A stretch of 64,000 nucleotides of DNA from Alternaria dauci (taxonomy: Eukaryota; Ascomycota; Dothideomycetes; Pleosporales; Pleosporaceae). The stretch is from positions 6,988,284-7,052,283 of the forward strand of contig NC_091272.1 in assembly GCF_042100115.1 (NCBI RefSeq), read 5' to 3'. Shown here in pieces: positions 17,480 through 29,100 of this stretch (the stretch's first letter is position 1; each line of letters begins with the position of its first letter). The position numbers and the translations under genes are program-made. A model generated the notes under the pieces. The model was not told where the DNA came from and did no database searches. It worked only from the letters and a program-made list of their open reading frames with translations.

Positions 17480-20400
17480 ATGTCTTTAGATCTTGCACAA
17501 CAAAACGATAGCGATTACGATAACAGCAGTGCTGGAGAGGAGGACGGCCTATACTAAGATGTGCAACCTGATGAGCACGATAGAGAACCTGACGAGCATG
17601 ATGGAGAAGAATACCACGAGAGCAGCCTTGGGGACGAAGACGCAATAGCGAATAATCAACTTACCTGGGCTATTGACCACAGCGGAGGTGACCACCGACT
17701 ACCTGGTGAGTTTAAGAGCATCCTACTTGTACGCATATAGTAACTACGTAGTAGTGAAGGGATTTATCAAGATGATAGACAGCCCCGAATTTAACGGCAG
17801 TAAGGCTATTGGAATGCTGCAGAAGCGATACACGATAGACTACGGATCGAGGCGCGTTGGGTCCCGACCAGCCAAGCCTGAGGACAAATTTATCCCTGAG
17901 TTCCACCTCGACCTTATCATTATCATCGGCCGGCCGCTCCAACCCATTGTGAAGTTCTCTACGTTCTTCGACCACGTAACAATCAGCTTTAAACACTGGC
18001 GAGCTCCATACAGCGCTAAACACAGCCACGGACTGTCGTTTGATATGGAGCATCGTACCTTCCGTCTTGCAAAGGGTGGAACGCGCGAATCTTGGTTTAT
18101 TGTTATGCACCCTGTCGATAGCACAGTAGACCCTCTTCTGTCAGGCAGCGAACGTCGCAAACGCCGCGAGAAGGCGTCTAAGCACAGCGCTCTCAAACCC
18201 TCCCATGCCCTATTCCTTACGTCGTACATTAAGAAAGTCTTCCTTACAGGCGTATTACTTGGAGAGGGTGTTGAGGCTTCTTAGAAATTGGATGGACCCC
18301 AGTCGCAATCGATCTCAATCGTCAAGTAGGAAACGTTCCAGGAGCAGTTCATAGAAGGGTGGCCAGAGTACGTGCGCAAGAACACGCAGGATCCGTTCTG
18401 GACTAAGAACCTGCCAGCGTTCCATGCGTATGACTACGGGCAGAACCTTCTAATTGAGTTATCTACTGAGCAACTCAATAGTCTGCCTAAGGAAACCCGG
18501 TTGCGCCCTGATGACGAGACGTCTGACTCTGATGACGAGACGTCTGACTCTGATGACGAGACGTCTGACTCTGATAGCGAGACGTCTGATTCTGGGAATG
18601 ATTTGTCAAACTCTGGGAATGATTTACCAAACTCTCAGAATGATTTATCTAACTCTGAAGACGCGGCGGCTAGGTCCGAAGGCGGCGCAGAGGGGGCTAC
18701 GCCCCCACAGAGCGGTACACAAACAGGCGATCCAATTCCCCCGCCGCACGACCATCAACAGCCGTTTGATAACTACACACAGGATCTTCTACGCGCACTA
18801 GAGGACAAGTATAGACTGGAGAGCATTGAGACGGTCTCCTACGCGCTAGCGGTCGACATCCACTCAATAGCATCTTCCAACCTCCCTAACGCCTCTAATG
18901 ACGTCGGTGTCATTCTCGCACCTGCGCGCTGCCTCCTTGCCAATCGCAACAACGTTGTTCGCCAATACCAACACCCGCGCGACTTTACCTTCTACCCTCT
19001 TGCCTTCCATCCATCGTACGGCAACTTCTCCTCCGCGCAGCCCCCAGCATTCCTACGCGACAACGTGCTCGCTGTAATGGAGGACAACATGAGCTATCAG
19101 AACAACGGTGCGAGCGTGTTGACTAGTGGTTATTTTCAGGCGTACTCCAACATTAAGCGAACTATACGCCATAGCCCCGGCAACTTACTTGCTACCAAGG
19201 GCATTGCCACGGCTGCCCTGACGCTGCCAGATCAGGATGGCAACCTAAACCCTCGGGTAGCGGCGAAGCGGCAGCGTTTACTGCGGAAATTGCGAGGCGA
19301 ACAGACTCCTGATAACCCTACGTCTTCCCAACCGTTCGCTCGCGAGCAACAGCGGATTAAAGCCGCTATAAAGGAAGAACTGTACGCGTTTAGGATGGAG
19401 CAAGTTCTGTCTGTGCAGGTGTCGCAGTTAGCTGACGGTCAACGGAATTTTGCGACAGTGCTTCAACCTATCCTCCAGCTAATCCGGTACTTCTCGCTGG
19501 AACAACCTACCTACATTGATGTCCTCTTCGCGTTCAAAGAACGCATCTTTCCAAAGGTTCTCTCCTCCTTTGCTAGTCTGTTCGCGCACGCATCAGACGA
19601 GTTTTATCGTCGCTTCAAGGCTGCTGGCTCTAAAGGGCTGCCTTTTGCCCTAGCGGAAGGTGTGGCCGCATTCGATCGCCTTGGCAGCTACTGCTTTACT
19701 GGGTTCCCCCGGTCTTTAGTGGGCTCAGTGCTCGGGCCTCTCTGCACCATAGAAAGCATTGAGCAGGGTGGGTGGCCGTTTATCGACCCCAACATGCTCA
19801 ATCTGCAAGGCAGTGGCCATGCTAACCTAGTGCGTTGGCCGCGCATGGACAATGGACGACCTATTATGATGCACGTTGCTTCCATTCGCCACCACTATGG
19901 GCCCCAGGTTGCCGCTTATTGTCACAGCGAGGTATGGTTCCGTGAGCTTGGTGGGCTCACAGGTAAAGGGCCTCGTGGCGCAGAAGAGTTCCTAGTAGAG
20001 GTGCTCGAAGAGATGTGGAAGCCGCAGACAATCGCTTTCGTAACACACCAATTCTATCGCGCTCTGAACAAGGGCGGACGGGGCAATGCTCAAAGCGTAA
20101 GCCTAACAACACTGCAGGCACGACAGGAGGCGCAAGAGCAGGTGACGCGTTGGGCTGAAAGCGAGCACCCCTTCTCTGCAGGGTTCGTGCAATTAGCGTT
20201 TCAAATATCAGCCGCTAACACAGTACAGGGAGTACGAGTCGATCTTTCCTGTCTTTTATCCAGAAGCGACTTCGGGTTTGAGAAGCCAGACGCGACGCGA
20301 CTTTGCGCAAGAGCTCTACTGGGAGTGTGTTAACAGCCATGGCCAATCTAGTAGCTACCTCTTTTCAAAGAACGCGAGCTGGTTCACTGTGTTACGCGCT

Positions 20401-21355
20401 GCCGTGCAACACGCCAGGGCCAAGGCGATGAAGGAGGAATACTGGATCAGCGCCATAATGTCAGCTCTAGCGGCGTGCCGCATTGACTGTGTGCCTGGTT
20501 CATACCATGGCCGATTGAGCTACCGGAGAATGACGCGGCTAGTCGGTAACGTTCCGGCCCCATCCGCTATAGCGGCGAGACCGGGCAGCCTCAAGCGGGC
20601 AGCGATTGAGGCAGTACACCAAGCAAAGCGGCGCTCGCAAACAAAGAGTACTATCGACTTTGGTTGCCAAATCCCTTTTAACGCCATCCCGCCGCTAGTT
20701 GAAAAAGGTTTTCAGCAGTTGGACGGCCAGTTCTCAAAGTCCGGCATGAATCAGAAGGTTCGTGAACACTACCACAGAGCACGTCAGTGCCTCATCGAGT
20801 GCTTAGGTCAGCCAAAATGCGATCTAATGCTCATGTTGGTGTTAACCCTTGCATCCTCTTCAGCTACCCCTACTGTAGCGGTGAATGCGACTGAGTTTTC
20901 CAAAGGACCAACCAAGAACTCTGAAATGTTTGCGGCCGCCTTGGTAACAAGAATGCTCTGGTCTCTTCGACCAGATTACTTCCCGTCGGAGGAAGACGAT
21001 GGTTGGGTGCTTTCGGTACGGGAGATGACGAAGAAGATTGGTAAGACTTCCCTAAGAGAGGCCCTTTTCCCAAGTAAGAAGCATTGCTAACATAGTACTA
21101 TCTGGGGTAGAGCACAAAGGTTGCAACAACCGCTTCCTTCGACAACTGCAATGGATTCGGGTTACTAGTGGGCGTCGAGACTCCCCAAGGAACAGCGACA
21201 TAGCGATCAACTATGATTCCGTTCTTGAGAAGAGACGTACAGAGTTAATGCGACTACGGAGCGATGCTAAAGGTTTTATTCAATGCGTGTTTGGTAGTTC
21301 TGATTATGCATGGGTTGACCGATGTCATACTATTATACAGGAGTCCCCAGTGTAG
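17480..21355 (+). pseudogene. Unrecognised five-exon gene with an in-frame TAA in exon 1 (unit 2)
   Basis: Predicted exons are 17480-17705, 17752-18251, 18330-20141, 20224-21040 and 21096-21355, about 1204 codons if the stop is ignored. Introns: GTGAGT...TAG; GTATTA...GTAG (alternative donor 18270); GTGACG...GCTAACACAG (alternative donor 20187); and a textbook GTAAGA...GCTAACATAG, 55 bp. All keep the frame. An in-frame TAA at 17555-17557 follows EEDGLY; the frame beyond it remains coding-like and acidic (DVQPDEHDRE). Exon 3 begins with a DDETSDSD repeat and then a long globular region (LATKGIATAALTLP; RWPRMDNGRPIMMHVASIRH). I recognise no family. It lies 167 bp downstream of the ParB-like gene on the same strand. 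Either exon 1 is misread and the protein starts further in, or the gene is broken. Confidence 0.6.
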
Positions 21356-21995
21356 AGTAAGCTATTATAGCTTCCACTATAATTTTACATCTTCTCTCCT
21401 ATAAAACACGTATATACTATATACATCTTCTATCCTATACAGCTTTTGAAGAGATTAATACACGTTACGTAGTGTTATGATTTTTTAAAATATTTCGTAT
21501 TAACTGTAAATTCAGAAAAACACCAACCCCAATATTAACCGTACTATCGTTGTCGCATGTAATCCGTTTCTTAATCTTAACTGTGTCTCTTCTCTACTAT
21601 TTACATAATTAACGTAATAGTAAAAAGACGCAGGCACTAGAGAATAGAGCCTGCGAAGTCTACATTGCATTAGTGGCTGAAGTAGCACAGTGTAGAGGCA
21701 TCCTGTTACTATTCTCCGCAGGCAAAGGTAATAGCACCTTGCGCGGCAACCTTTAAGGAAAAGAGAGGAAGCCGCTATGTGTTTCGCTCTTCTTTGTAGT
21801 TATTTGTAGATTTGTAGCCTGCGGTGTTGTTGACTTATCTGTATCGCAATACGACAGCAGCTTCCTAGCAGGCTGTAATCGTCGAGAGCCACGGTACAGC
21901 CGGTGACTTAGACGACAGACCTAGCCTAACACTAAATTGGCAAGCTTCCGCAACACGGACGCATACACCCCACCTGCTAATAAGCACCGCTATGA
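21356..21995. other. Intergenic region between convergent genes (unit 2)
   Basis: No gene is seen. It receives the 3' ends of the plus-strand five-exon gene and the minus-strand gene that follows. CGCAGGC at 21629-21635 and GCCTGCG at 21649-21655 could pair as a hairpin, and CGCAGGC recurs near 21717. A copy is at 46628-47267. Confidence 0.5.
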
Positions 21996-23986
21996 CTAGC
22001 AACTCTCGTCTACCTCACTACTTCCGTAGAGTGTCGCTAGAAGCTCAGCATTGTGCTCTTCGAGCCCATCACTCTTTTTCCGCAGCGCATAGTTCAGGGT
22101 CGTCAGGTAACCCGGTTTATTGTTCAACCTATAGGGCTTACAGGACAGAATAATTCAAGTACCGACATCTGTCGCAATGGCGCCGGCGATGCCGGGATAC
22201 TTTCCGATGCGTCAGAATCAGTGTCATCTTCGGCTTCGCTGTCTGGAATCTCTGTTAACCCCACCGCCGTAGCTAGCGCATTCGCTTCAATGCTAAGCCT
22301 CTCCTTTCCAGCAATCGGCGCACCAGTAATTCCATCCGGCCCTAGCCAGGCTTCGAGGGCCCTGCTTGCCGTGCAAATTTCCGGCCGTTCGCGCTTCACT
22401 AGCTCAAGAAAAACATCGCGCTGGTTCTTCCGCAGCACACGCTCGAGCCAATGGTTTGAGACCTCTTCGTGGGGTATGAGCAGCAGCGATCCCCAGCCTA
22501 GAGCTTGAACTATGTCGAACCATCGTGTCGCTCGCTTTAGGCGGTAACGAAAGGCTGCGTGGTCAGATTTAGATGGTGATTGGCAAACCAGATGGACCAA
22601 ATATGTGATAGCCTCTGTTCGTGCCTGGCCCTTCCCGTACCTGTTGCGAGTTCTGTCGTTACTGGCTAGACGATCAGCGACCTGGATTTCGTCGACCTTG
22701 CGAGCGTACGCCTTCCCTAGCAAAGCGAAAGCCCAGCGAGTGCCAATGTTTACAGCTGCAAGCATCGTCTCGTACCGTGTGCACATGTCCCAGGCAAAGC
22801 AGAATGCATTGTCGGCATCAGTATGAAGTGTTGCGCTACTATCCACTGACTGCGACATTTGCGTCTGGGTAAGAACATAACGATCTACTGGTTTTACCAA
22901 GAACGGCGTGCCCTGTTTCCGCCAATTATGCAGGAACTGCGCAGCGCTGTACTGCGAGGTTGCATTTCCAAAAGCACGCGCTTTTGCTAGCATGCTGCAG
23001 GCAGTATAGTAGGGTGTTGGCGAGGCTGTATAGAAATCAGCATCTTCCGCGACTTTTTGCTTGAAGATCCAAGAGATCGTCGGCTCATCGTCTGGCGCAA
23101 TGCTGCCGTACGCCATACGTTCCTGCGCAGGCATCTTCTCAGGCGGTTCCTTTAAGCCTATCGCCTCGAGCTTTATTACACGCGATCTTTCTAGCTTTCT
23201 TGTACGCCGTAGCTCTGCAAGACGATTCTTGTTTGTAACTGTTGCGGACCTCTTTACGGATAGAGGCGTCGTCGCACTCTGGTTTTCGCTGTCCTCGTCG
23301 CTTGTTCCGCGCTCGTGTCCCCCCTCCGCTCTAGCTGTGTCTTTGCCAGCGTGTACTGTCATAGTGTTGACTTCGCTAGCCCTAGCCGTCGATTCGTCCG
23401 CGCTGTCCTCCTGTATTGCTAGGCGGTTTAAGCTGTTGGCACGGATCTCGCTGCGAATAGGCGATGAGGAGGCTGGACGTTTACGGTACGGCACAAGGTC
23501 GCCTGTAGCCCTCTGTGCTGATGGCGGTATGCTATCGTCCTTGTCTGAGTCTATAGCCATGCGGTCCTCCGCGATGCCTTCCGTTGGCGTCATTAGCCGC
23601 GCTGTAGTTAAGTTTCTAGGCTCTAGAGACTTACTACTAGCAAAGTCCATAGCAGCGCTTGTGAGACGCCCCCAATTTTCTGCGTCAAGTGTGCTGGCAC
23701 CCAGCGTCTCTTTCAGCAGCCATATCGCATCTAGTGTCGAGTGGGCTATGAAAACCGGCTTGCACGCTTCGTCGTCGCCTACTTCTGGAACGATCCATCC
23801 CGCGTATCGTACATCGCCTGGTACACGGCATGGTTCTGCGAGACGACGCGCAAGAAATCTGCTGTAGGACGGGTTAGGTGGGCTGTATGCTAAGTTGTTA
23901 GCGACTGTAGCGTCCCACTGTGCAGGAAAGCCTCTTCCGCTGTGTTTATCCTGACAATGGTCACTATCGAGCTGTAACTGATCCAT
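21996..23986 (-). CDS. Unrecognised protein, about 640 aa, two exons (unit 2)
   Basis: ATG at 23986. Exon 1 runs to 22142. A predicted 68-bp intron (22141-22074; GTAAGC donor, CCTGAC branch, AAAAAG acceptor) joins in phase to a short last exon ending at 21996, which encodes SDGLEEHNAELLATLYGSS and a few more residues and looks like a helix. Without splicing the frame ends at 22124. The N-terminal part (WIVPEVGDDEACKPVFIAHS) precedes a long disordered, charged middle region (about residues 135-270) and a helical C-terminal domain (DNAFCFAWDMCTRYETMLAA; YLVHLVCQSPSKSDHAAFRY). I recognise no domain. It is convergent with the five-exon gene. The opposite-strand ORF at 23061-23867 is a shadow. Confidence 0.65.
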
Positions 23987-24433
23987 TTTAGAACCAAGGC
24001 TGACGCTCTAAGCCAGCGATTAGTGTGTGGGTAGAAAAGTAGTAAGAATAACAGCAGAGAAAAGAAGACGTGGCATGGAAAGCAGGGGGCCAGGGCGTGC
24101 CGGCAAGGTGCGGCATATAGTCGCACCGACTAACAAGGTAGAGTACGGTCCCTAATCCCAGAAGAGGTCGCGTCCTTGAGTGTAGAATACATGTTATTTC
24201 TCTTTTTAGAGTGCTATTCTTATATAATATTGAATACTAAAGTTTAGTTGTTGAAGACACGAAAGATCTCAAAGAGGTAGTCCTAGATAGGGAGGGTCGC
24301 TCTGCCTCGTACATCTAAGAGCGCAGTTCCAAATAATATAACACTAGTATTTGCCTTTAGAGGTGCAGCGTGAAGAAGGTTGGAGCGCCAGCCCTAAGGT
24401 AGTTAAAGCGTCCGAATGTTCCAGCTGCAAGGT
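23987..24433. other. Upstream region of the unrecognised minus-strand gene
   Basis: No gene is seen. It should hold the promoter of the gene starting at 23986; on the coding strand, TTCTCTGCTGTTATTCTTAC near 24038-24057 is pyrimidine-rich. The part beyond 24190 is AT-rich. The copy is at 49259-49705. Confidence 0.5.
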
Positions 24434-24487
24434 TGCGATATGGCTTGGGACGCAAGTTGCCGCAACGGTTGGTTGCCAGCGAGGGCA
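24434..24487. repeat. Solitary relic of the 68-bp repeat (unit 2)
   Basis: One partial unit (GCGATATGGCTTGGGACGCA onwards to GCGAGGGCA) matches the array that begins about 1 kb to the right, with a T to C change (TTGCCAGC for TTGCTAGC). It lies on the other side of the MITE-like element and the broken gene. A copy is at 49706-49759. Confidence 0.85.
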
Positions 24488-24576
24488 AGTTACGCAGAGA
24501 CCACGGTATGGCTTCATACACCTACTAACACCTTTTGGGCAACTCTCTGGACTGTCCAAGGTACTGCATGACAGAG

Positions 24577-24989
24577 TTGTCAACAATCAAGCCAATCAAG
24601 CTGGGTGCCCCAGCTTAGCTTGATTAGTGGGTACCTCTACCTCAGCTTAGCTTGATTGGCTTGATGGTTAAAATTAATAAGCTTGGCTTGTTTAGCTTGA
24701 TTAGCTTAACAAAATTAATCCCCCTTTCAAGAAGCTTAAAAGGGGATAGTGTAGGGGTATCCTTATATAATCTTATCACCACGTGATCTTATCACCACGT
24801 GACCTTACTTACTTACTTTAACCTTCTTTATAGAGTATTAATTCTATCAAGCCAATCAAGCCAAACAATCAAGCTAGCTTATAGTAGCTTGGCTTAATTG
24901 ATTTATACCTCTACTCTAGCTTGGCTTGATTGATACGCCAGCTTGATGCCCCAGCTTGATAGCGATCAAGCTGGCTTGATTGTTGACAA
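24577..24989. mobile_element. MITE-like element with 18-bp perfect terminal inverted repeats (unit 2)
   Basis: The 413-bp element starts TTGTCAACAATCAAGCCA and ends with its exact reverse complement. The interior is filled with direct and inverted copies of AATCAAGCCAAGC/GCTTGGCTTGATT, as in MITEs with subterminal repeats. It has no coding capacity. I could not see a convincing target-site duplication, so its superfamily is open. The element sits where the minus-strand frame of the neighbouring gene runs on, so it probably truncated that gene. Confidence 0.75.
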
Positions 24990-25409
24990 GTCTGCTGCAT
25001 GAACAGACGGTTGTTGAACCAATGAACAAACTGATTCCTAATGGTTGTCGCTGTAGAGAAAACGTCGAGGTAGGCAGTATACTCAGTCCTGGACGGCACG
25101 CTGGGACTCTGCCTTGGCCACTGGTTCCTCAGATCTTCCACGAACGAGTCGATCGCCCTAGTTTGATTCTCCTGAAATGCGGCGTGCAATCCTGTCGTGA
25201 TGCTGCTGTTCAGTCTCCGATTCTCGCTTTGGTAGATTCGCTTCATTGGAATCTGCAAACGCCTTGGTGTTGCACAGCACCGTGTTCCGAATCGCATTCT
25301 TGTTGAAGTCCTGTCCCTGGTCTAGCTCGTATTTCAGTGCAGTAGGTGGCTGTACCGCCGAGAGCTTATATACCCTATAGGCTGCAGCTAGAGCCTGTAT
25401 CGCATCCAT
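24990..25409 (-). pseudogene. Frameshifted gene truncated by the MITE-like element (unit 2)
   Basis: From ATG 25409 the frame reads MDAIQALAAAYRVYKL and runs to a stop at 25158. A second frame, overlapping from about 25240, reads MKRIYQSENRRLNSSITTGL and then SFVEDLRNQW, and continues to the element. The two frames look like one helical protein with a one-base frameshift near 25246; the only GT-AG pair there would make a 28-bp intron, which is too short. The frame then runs into the terminal inverted repeat (FMQQTCQQSSQ) and ends inside the element at 24911. No family recognised. Confidence 0.55.
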
Positions 25410-25459
25410 GTCTGACTTTTCGGCGTAAGCCGTCGTACAAAACTATGTCATTAGATCAC

Positions 25460-25867
25460 GATATGGCTTGGGAAGCAAGTTGCCGCAACGGTTGGTTGCT
25501 AGCGAGGGCACGTTGCGAAGCGGTTGCGATATGGCTTGGGACGCAAGTTGCCGCAACGGTTGGTTGCTAGCGAGGGCACGTTGCGAAGCGGTTGCGATAT
25601 GGCTTGGGACGCAAGTTGCCGCAACGGTTGGTTGCTAGCGAGGGCACGTTGCGAAGCGGTTGCGATATGGCTTGGGACGCAAGTTGCCGCAACGGTTGGT
25701 TGCTAGCGAGGGCACGTTGCGAAGCGGTTGCGATATGGCTTGGGACGCAAGTTGCCGCAACGGTTGGTTGCTAGCGAGGGCACGTTGCGAAGCGGTTGCG
25801 ATATGGCTTGGGACGCAAGTTGCCGCAACGGTTGGTTGCTAGCGAGGGCACATTGCGAAGCGGTTGC
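25460..25867. repeat. 68-bp minisatellite, 6 copies (unit 2)
   Basis: Identical in copy number and sequence to the array at 185-592, including the first and last variant copies. Confidence 0.95.
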
Positions 25868-26184
25868 GAAGCATGGAGTAGTATTTAGTGTGGTAGGTTG
25901 CATTCGGCCTGACTCGGAAGACCACGCGCCCGCAAGTCAGGCTGACAGCAGCGCTTCCACTCACAACGTTACCTAGGTACAGCAGTAACTTGCTATTGCT
26001 AACAGAGGCAACTTTCTAGGCTTCCTACAGTGGCAGCAGTAGGCAATACGTACAGCGTTACTCTATGTTAGTCTGGTGCGCCTATATCGGTACTGAGTCA
26101 TGGGATCGATTTTGTACTACAGACTACTTGAGAAAGTTACAGTATGTCTCCGCGATTTCCGGGCAGTCATTCCTTCAAAGTATC

Positions 26185-29100
26185 TCAGTCTTGCGCCTTT
26201 ATCGTGCTCTGAAAATAGCCTTTAGCTTGGAGGTTCTTGACTATCCTCATGTCAATGGTGTCTCGGCATCCTTGAGGGGCAGTAGTTGTCAGCCATTCAA
26301 CGAAGACTTCGGCGAACCTCGTATTAATGCGATGTTGGCGTTTCGCAGCCTGTTCAGCAATATGCGCGTTACTCTGAGGCTCAAGACCATGCAAGATGTT
26401 GCCCTCTGTAAGCGATATTGACTGACACATCGCGCCCGTTGCACCCACGAGAATATAGACGCCATCGTCGACCTTGCCGCCCCCCTCATCCCAGACCTTC
26501 TTCCACTTGGGTACTTCCTTGTCCCGTGTCACGGCGTTGTAGGCATGAACAACGTGTTTCTCTCCAAACGTTTGGCAGATGTAAGCGTAGATCAGAGCAC
26601 GTGACAATGTCGAGCTCGCGAGTACGACGTACTTGGCTCTGTACTCTAGGGTTTCTCCTTGGTGTGCGCGAGGACGGGGATGGGGAATGGTCGTCTTCTT
26701 GTTGCGTAGCTCTTCCAACGTCTTGTGAATGTATGCGACCTTGGCTGAGCCCTTGCAAGCCTCCAATGCAATGTCCCAGATGAATGAGTGTCGAATTGTG
26801 TCGCTGTTCACAAGAGCTGTGCGGAGGTTTTCGTTGTTATTACTGAGACTGCGGTGAGGGTCGAGGATCCGATCTCCGATAAGCTGGTCGGCATCCCAAT
26901 TGTTGATTGCGGCCATAAGGTTAGGAAAGATGCTGACATGTCGCGCAATGCGGTAGGCCTCGGAGTCTGCGACTGCGCCTGGGGGCATGGTGGGCTTGGA
27001 CTTCTTGCTGCTCTCTCCCCCTTGGTCTTCCCAGGCCTCCACTTCCTTCTCGTAATGCTGTTTGACCGCGGCTAGCACGCGAGACTCTTCTTGTTCCACG
27101 TTAGCGAAGTAACACGCATCGTGCTGCAGATACGTGAAGTTGACAGTAAGCTTTGCTGTGACAACGTTGAGGGGTTTGCGCCAGGGATCCAGACTGTCGG
27201 TGTCGCGCATTATGAAACACCACCGAACCATGTCCCGAAAATTGTTCAGCATGTCCTTGATCTCGCCGGACTGGAGTTGCTTGTCGAGCGCGGACTGTAC
27301 TTTGTTCTTTTCCTTCTCGGTTTTACAACGCTGCATCCCGTCGTGATACTTCTTGTAGCTATTGAGGAGCTTTCTCCACACTGCAGTACAATCTACCCCT
27401 TTCAAATTGGCTAAAGCTTTGGCGCCTGGATCGGTGGACTGCTTTTGTACTAACCGCTGGATCACGTGGTCGGCGAATCCTAACACCAGGTCGACCCCGT
27501 TCGTGAGAGCTGTGCCCGTCTGACCTACTATACCAGTACGATGATCATTGGGCCTGTAGTCCAAAATGGGGTCGATGATGTGGGTGTAGGTTTGAGTTTT
27601 TGTACCCGGGGCGGTATGCAGCTCGTCGACCATGATTATTGCAGCGCAACCAACGAATGTGACCAACCACACCTCGACCCTCACACCTTTGTCGTCTGTC
27701 CATATTTGCATGCGACGAGCCTGCCAAGGGCCGAGACCATCAAGCGCAGGCAATCGTGAAGTGTCCATATGCGTCTTGGCGCACAGGCTCAGCTGTGCTC
27801 TCAACGCCGCCCTCTTCTTAGTATGCCTCTTGTCGGTCTTTTCTAACTGTTGTTTTAGCCTCTTGTACTGAGGGGGCGCAGAGGTATCGACAAGCGTGCC
27901 AAAGATCTTCGTCTTCCAAGACTCGCGAGTTGAGACTATCAAGAACCTAACGCTCGTCTTTTGAGGTCTGAAGTCCGATGTCTCAGGGACGCTGTTTGCC
28001 CATTCCTTAGTCGGGTTGTTCAACTTCCACACCTTGTTGTACTCCCCATAGGCCAATCGTGATTTCAACCAGTTAGGGCGACGGTTGACTTCATCCCACT
28101 CTTTTGGTGTCATGCTAGAGTAGATGCTGTTCTTCGCACCGCCATAACGCTGTACAATCTCTTCGCCCGTACCGTGCAAGACTATCAGCTTCGGTGGCTT
28201 GTACTCTGATCCTTGAGCCAAGTGGGCGCTGCCACCCATGATCATACGCCATGCTTGTACCAATGTTTCAAGGCCTGCTGCACTCGCAACAAAGTAGGTG
28301 CATCCAAACAGATTCGGCGTCTCTATCTCGTCTCCGTTCGATTTGAGAGCAGTGTAGGGGAAGTCTGGCGTCGCGCTGATGCCGAGGCGCTGGTACGATC
28401 TAGCAAAATTGAGATACCATATGAGGACATCGGTGATCGTCTTGCCCATGCCCATGTCGTCGGCGATGACAAGTGCTCCTCGGTCGCCGGCGAGGACATC
28501 CAAGCCATCCTTGGCGCCGACCAACTGATGGGGTAGCGGGTGGAAATCTGGGTTTAAGCCGACCCCAGTTCCGAGGTTGATCTGGTCGCCTTTGAGGTCG
28601 TCGAGCGCAAGGCCGAAGGTTTGCGCGGCTAAGTCCCACAAGTCTATGTTCGACTTTTGCGCGTGCGCAAAAGCAGACATACCATCCATCTTCACCTTCA
28701 TAGTGCTCGAGAAATGCGCGTTTGCCTGGGTCTTAGCTTGTTCGTTCAATGGGGGTTGTTCCGGTTCGCCTTCGTCTAACATGCATTCTTCTAGCACCTC
28801 TTCATCGTCTACGAGAATGTCCATGTTGTTACTAGACTCGCTGTCACTAGAATCGCTGCTACCACTATCGTCGCTGATATGTATTGGGTCGTCTAGTCCG
28901 CTACCGTGGTAGCTATTAGAAGGGAAGGTCTCGACAAACTTGAGAAAGGACTTAGGTGCGCTGGACGGTGGTTTGGCAGGTCTGGCGAGCGGTAGCAGAT
29001 TCACGGGTGTGAACGACGAGGGTTGAAGTGTGCGGGGGAAGGCGATGCTGTTATTCCTGGACATGTATGACGAGAACGGACCTACAGGATGCTGCTTGTG

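Noticed and set aside
23061..23867. 268-codon plus-strand ORF
   Set aside because: It is antisense to the coding-like minus-strand gene and rich in S, A and R as expected of a shadow.
24344..24623. Short ORFs on both strands around the 68-bp relic
   Set aside because: They span the relic repeat and the edge of the MITE-like element and show no protein-like composition.
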